Assembly: GCA_021775805.1 (NCBI GenBank)
Contig: JAJFHD010000014.1
Coordinates: 41,880 to 105,879, forward strand
Direction: 5' to 3'
Source of the DNA: Alphaproteobacteria bacterium
GTDB lineage: Bacteria > Pseudomonadota > Alphaproteobacteria > Rhizobiales > JAJFHC01
DNA: 64,000 bases
The notes beneath the pieces were generated by a model, which searched no databases, had not been told where the DNA came from, and saw nothing but the letters and a program-made list of their open reading frames with translations. Below, in pieces: positions 61,723-64,000 of the stretch (positions within the stretch are counted from its first letter, which is position 1; the number at the start of each line of letters is the position of its first letter). The translations under genes and the position numbers were made by a program.

Positions 61723-61785
61723 GTCTTGTTTTGCCGCCGTTTAGCCGATAACCGGGGAGTTGAGGCAGGTGTTTTAGGTTGCCGG

Positions 61786-62586
61786 TCAGAGGAGGTCGGC
61801 CTGATAGACCAGCGGGAATTTCACGCTTGCAAAGGCGTCGCCGGGCTGCAGGGTCTCGTCCTCCAGCCATTCCGCTACCCCCTGATCCGGCTGATAGGTG
61901 GCACCTTCGGTTGCAAACCTTATGGCGTACCCTCGCCTGGGCCGGGTCGACGTCCTGTTTCCCTTTGCCGAATGCACCATGAAACCGTCGAAGGCGAGCA
62001 GGTCGCCGGGTTGCAGATCCCAGGACACCATGGTGTGGCGTTCGCGCTCGGCTTCGAAGTCCGGCATGTCGCTGTATTGCGGGTCATCCAGTTTGAAGTA
62101 CTCGAGAAACTCGCCGTTCTTCCCGGTCTTGAACGGCCGGTACTTTTTTCCCCAGGCGTGGGAGCCTGGTATGAATTCCAGCGCGCCATTGTCGTCATCG
62201 ACCGGGTCTAGAGCAATCCATGTGGTCATGATCGGGCCACTGATCGGCCAGTAAGGTTGATCGGTGTGCCATCCGGTCCGGGTTTTCGTGCCCGCCTCCT
62301 TGGCAAATATGTGATCGAATATCAGAGAGCTGCAGCGGGCATTAGCAAGGTCTGCCGCAATCCGCCCGATCCCGGAATTGAGACAGAAATCCAGAAAGAC
62401 GCCGCCTTCCATGCGCATGTTTCGATTCGCGAAGTACCGCCGTCCTTTTTGAAGTTCGTGATCGACCGCATGACGCAGGGCTTCGAGCCAGTAGGCGGTC
62501 AGCACGTTTCTCACCACCACCACGCCGTCGGTATTGTAGGCCTGCACCAGGTCTCGAACGTCTTTTGTCAGCACATCCTTGTTCAT
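61786..62586 (-). CDS. Phytanoyl-CoA dioxygenase (PhyH) family protein
   Basis: 266 aa, Fe(II)/2-oxoglutarate oxygenase. ATG 62586 (GAGAGG upstream) is preferred over ATG 62598. Begins MNKDVLTKDVRDLVQAYNTDGVVVVRNVL, the family's usual FxxDGxxxxxxxL opening. Triad: TGWHTDQPYWPI with His and Asp (~106-108) and FDGFMVHSAKGNRTSTRPRRGYAIRF with the distal His (~209) and the Arg that binds 2-oxoglutarate. DDDNGALEFIPGSHAWGKKYRP (~130) is the conserved loop. It is distinct in length and detail from the PhyH at 43246. Divergent from the rhomboid gene. Confidence 0.88.
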   Translation of the reverse strand: MNKDVLTKDVRDLVQAYNTDGVVVVRNVLTAYWLEALRHAVDHELQKGRRYFANRNMRMEGGVFLDFCLNSGIGRIAADLANARCSSLIFDHIFAKEAGTKTRTGWHTDQPYWPISGPIMTTWIALDPVDDDNGALEFIPGSHAWGKKYRPFKTGKNGEFLEYFKLDDPQYSDMPDFEAERERHTMVSWDLQPGDLLAFDGFMVHSAKGNRTSTRPRRGYAIRFATEGATYQPDQGVAEWLEDETLQPGDAFASVKFPLVYQADLL

Positions 62587-62815
62587 AACGCCTCTCATAA
62601 TGAAATACGCCTCAGTTCATTACCTCAGAAACTCCCGGGCGGGAATAGGTTTGCCAGGCAGGGCGTTCATGTTTTCTGTGGTTTTGCCGTCCCCAAGTGC
62701 AGGGTTTACGGCATTTGGGGGCGGGGCCCGAAACGGTATCCTTGTACTGGCGTCGCTGACGGCTTATTTCACATGTGATCGCGCGGTTAATCACACGGTG
62801 GATAAGGCAGGCAGC

Positions 62816-63709
62816 GTGGAGCACGGTAGACAGGACGATTTGGTGGTTGTACGGCAATTCGCCAGCCGTCGCCAGGCGGAACAATATGCCCTGGTGCTGA
62901 CCGCCATGGGCGTGCCGTCATCGATCGCGCCGCATAAGACCTGCACAGGCCTGTTTGTGGCACCCGAGGATGCCGCAAGAGCGATCGCCGAACTCTGGGC
63001 CTATGACCGGGAGAATGGCGAACGTCCGCAGGGCAAACAGCCGGTACGGCTTCCCTTTCCGCGTCTGGAAGTCGCCATGACCTATTGGGCCATCCTGCTC
63101 TTCTTCTTCGCTGCCGCCCGTAATGGCGCATTTTCGTATGCTTGGGTCGATGAGGGCGCTGCCCAGGCAGGTCTGCTGCTGGAAGGTCAGTGGTGGAGAG
63201 CGGTGACCGCCTTATGTCTGCATGTGGACGTCGCCCATCTCCTGAGCAATCTCGTTTTCGGCACAGTGTTCCTGGTTCTTCTGTCGCAGGTCCTGGGAGC
63301 CGGCGCCGCCGGGTTATCGATGGTCGCAGCAGGGGCGGCCGGTAACGTCCTGAATGCCTATGTACATGCACCGGCTCACACGTCGATTGGCGCTTCCACA
63401 GCAATATTTGCTGCCGTCGGCCTGTTGGCTGCCTTGCGTCAGGTGTGGCGGCTGGATCGAGGCAAATTTTCTATGCGGGATTGGGCGCCGTTGGCTGGCG
63501 GCGCGACATTGCTGGTGTTTCTGGGCCTGGGCGGCGGCAACACCGACATCCTTGCGCATGTCATGGGGTTTGGATGCGGCATTACAGCAGGCTTTGTGCT
63601 GGCGAGGCGTGACTGGGACCGGTCGTCGGACGGGCCACTGCAGTGGAAGTGTGCCGGCGCTGCCGGTTCACTCCTTGCAGCAGCCTGGATTGCAGCGGCA
63701 ATTGCCTGA
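62816..63709 (+). CDS. Rhomboid-family intramembrane protease with N-terminal soluble domain
   Basis: 297 aa from GTG 62816; GTG 62798 and ATG codons further upstream (into the PhyH start region) are open too but would overlap the divergent gene. AAGGCAGG before 62816 supports it. N-terminal ~75 residues (VVVRQFASRRQAEQYALVLTAMG, VPSSIAPHKTCTGLFVAPEDAA) look like a DUF2007/GlnB-like sensor domain. The rhomboid core follows: YWAILLFFFAAARNG, GLLLEGQWWRAVTALCLHVDVAHLLSNL, HTSIGASTAIFAAVG with the catalytic Ser, and ILAHVMGFGCG with the catalytic His. Cuts membrane proteins within the bilayer. Confidence 0.85.
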   Translation: MEHGRQDDLVVVRQFASRRQAEQYALVLTAMGVPSSIAPHKTCTGLFVAPEDAARAIAELWAYDRENGERPQGKQPVRLPFPRLEVAMTYWAILLFFFAAARNGAFSYAWVDEGAAQAGLLLEGQWWRAVTALCLHVDVAHLLSNLVFGTVFLVLLSQVLGAGAAGLSMVAAGAAGNVLNAYVHAPAHTSIGASTAIFAAVGLLAALRQVWRLDRGKFSMRDWAPLAGGATLLVFLGLGGGNTDILAHVMGFGCGITAGFVLARRDWDRSSDGPLQWKCAGAAGSLLAAAWIAAAIA

Positions 63710-63849
63710 GAGAACAGCAGGGGCTGCATCGCCAGACCGTCCGGTTTCCCTGATGACGTCGTCCGTGGCGGCCGCTTGCTCAAGAGATCATGACGGACAG
63801 GGACACATCCTGGCGGCTTTTTGAACCCAGGAGCATTCGGCACGAAAAA

Positions 63850-63870
63850 GGGCGGCCCACCGGGCCGCCC
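63850..63870 (-). terminator. Rho-independent terminator of the porin gene
   Basis: A perfect 9-bp stem GGGCGGCCC (63850-63858) with GGGCCGCCC (63862-63870) and a 3-base loop, followed on the minus strand by CTTTTTCGTG. It lies 26 bases after the porin stop. Confidence 0.85.
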
Positions 63871-63896
63871 TGATTCTCAGTATGTGTTCGTATGGC

Positions 63897-64000
63897 CTAG
63901 AAGAAGAACCATGTGCCGAACTGCAGGCGGATGTTGTCGTCGTTGGCGCCACCGGCGATTTCACGCTCGGAGTAGATGCCTTCGAGACCCATGCGCAGCT
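63897..64000 (-). CDS. Outer-membrane porin-like protein, C-terminal fragment
   Basis: Only the last ~34 codons are in the window. Reading leftward: LRMGLEGIYSEREIAGGANDDNIRLQFGTWFFF then TAG. The alternating pattern in the last beta strand and the terminal Phe run are the outer-membrane beta-barrel recognition signal of porins. The rest lies beyond 64000. It has its own terminator. Confidence 0.7.
   Translation of the reverse strand, partial: LRMGLEGIYSEREIAGGANDDNIRLQFGTWFFF

Noticed and set aside
1..64000. CRISPR arrays, rRNA operons, insertion sequences and integrases
   Set aside because: No regularly spaced short repeats, no 16S/23S-like conserved stretches and no transposase or integrase reading frame were found; the two direct-repeat units at 60 kb carry no mobility gene.

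Overview
The window looks like a chromosomal stretch of a high-GC alphaproteobacterium, most likely a member or close relative of the Hyphomicrobiales (Rhizobiales). The evidence is the core-gene order (xseB ... dxs-tlyA-rRNA uracil methyltransferase; aroC-fabI-DnaJ-like-lipoprotein-pdxH), the ald/Lrp pair, the indolepyruvate:ferredoxin oxidoreductase fusion with a divergent Lrp gene, and a terminal porin fragment ending in aromatic residues. No rRNA, CRISPR array, insertion sequence, integrase or replication origin was seen. Taxonomy is inferred from gene content only.

Layout. 1-3625: a fatty-acid/acyl-CoA operon (acyl-CoA dehydrogenase, HSDL2-like SDR, histone-deacetylase-family hydrolase) running into xseB. 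3626-6163: an interruption with a strikingly AT-rich integral membrane protein gene and a convergent MFS transporter. 6510-11519: dxs, tlyA, an RlmC/RlmD-type methyltransferase and a SAM methyltransferase whose 3' end carries a terminator hairpin shared with ald. 11553-13274: ald and its divergent Lrp regulator. 13307-13960: a decayed glycosyltransferase gene. 14184-20784: FAD monooxygenase, aroC, fabI, DnaJ-like, glycine-zipper lipoprotein, pdxH and an SDR. 20950-28366: aminotransferase, amidase, acyl-CoA synthetase, SAM methyltransferase, MBL hydrolase and BioY.

28551-34500 is an accessory region: a GST-like gene, then a four-gene minus-strand operon encoding two related small-domain proteins, a long DyP-type peroxidase and a cytochrome P450. 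35841-41162 is a homoprotocatechuate (3,4-dihydroxyphenylacetate) meta-cleavage island: hpaR, an FAH-family enzyme and a DapA-type aldolase on the minus strand diverge from hpaF-hpaE-hpaD on the plus strand. A tandem palindromic operator sits between the two arms. 41239-44247: LysR regulator, beta-hydroxyacid-type dehydrogenase and PhyH dioxygenase.

44308-51776 mixes a degenerate tRNA-like gene, a DM13 protein/TetR pair, cell-envelope proteins (L,D-transpeptidase, OmpA-type lipoprotein), a ProC-like protein, a decayed gene, a DsbA/HCCA-isomerase-like protein and MATE and EamA transporters. 51777-53810 is an AT-rich gap followed by an amidase/membrane-protein pair. 54054-59288 has Lrp/IOR and a serine hydrolase. 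59492-61724 holds small proteins, including two whole-unit duplicates of a very basic, aromatic-rich exported protein, each with its own leader and terminator. The window closes with a PhyH protein, a rhomboid protease and the 3' end of a porin gene.

Functionally, the IOR fusion (aryl-pyruvates from aromatic amino acids), the hpa genes (ring cleavage of homoprotocatechuate) and the acyl-CoA genes fit a catabolic generalist. Product names rest on motifs read by eye; no database search was possible.
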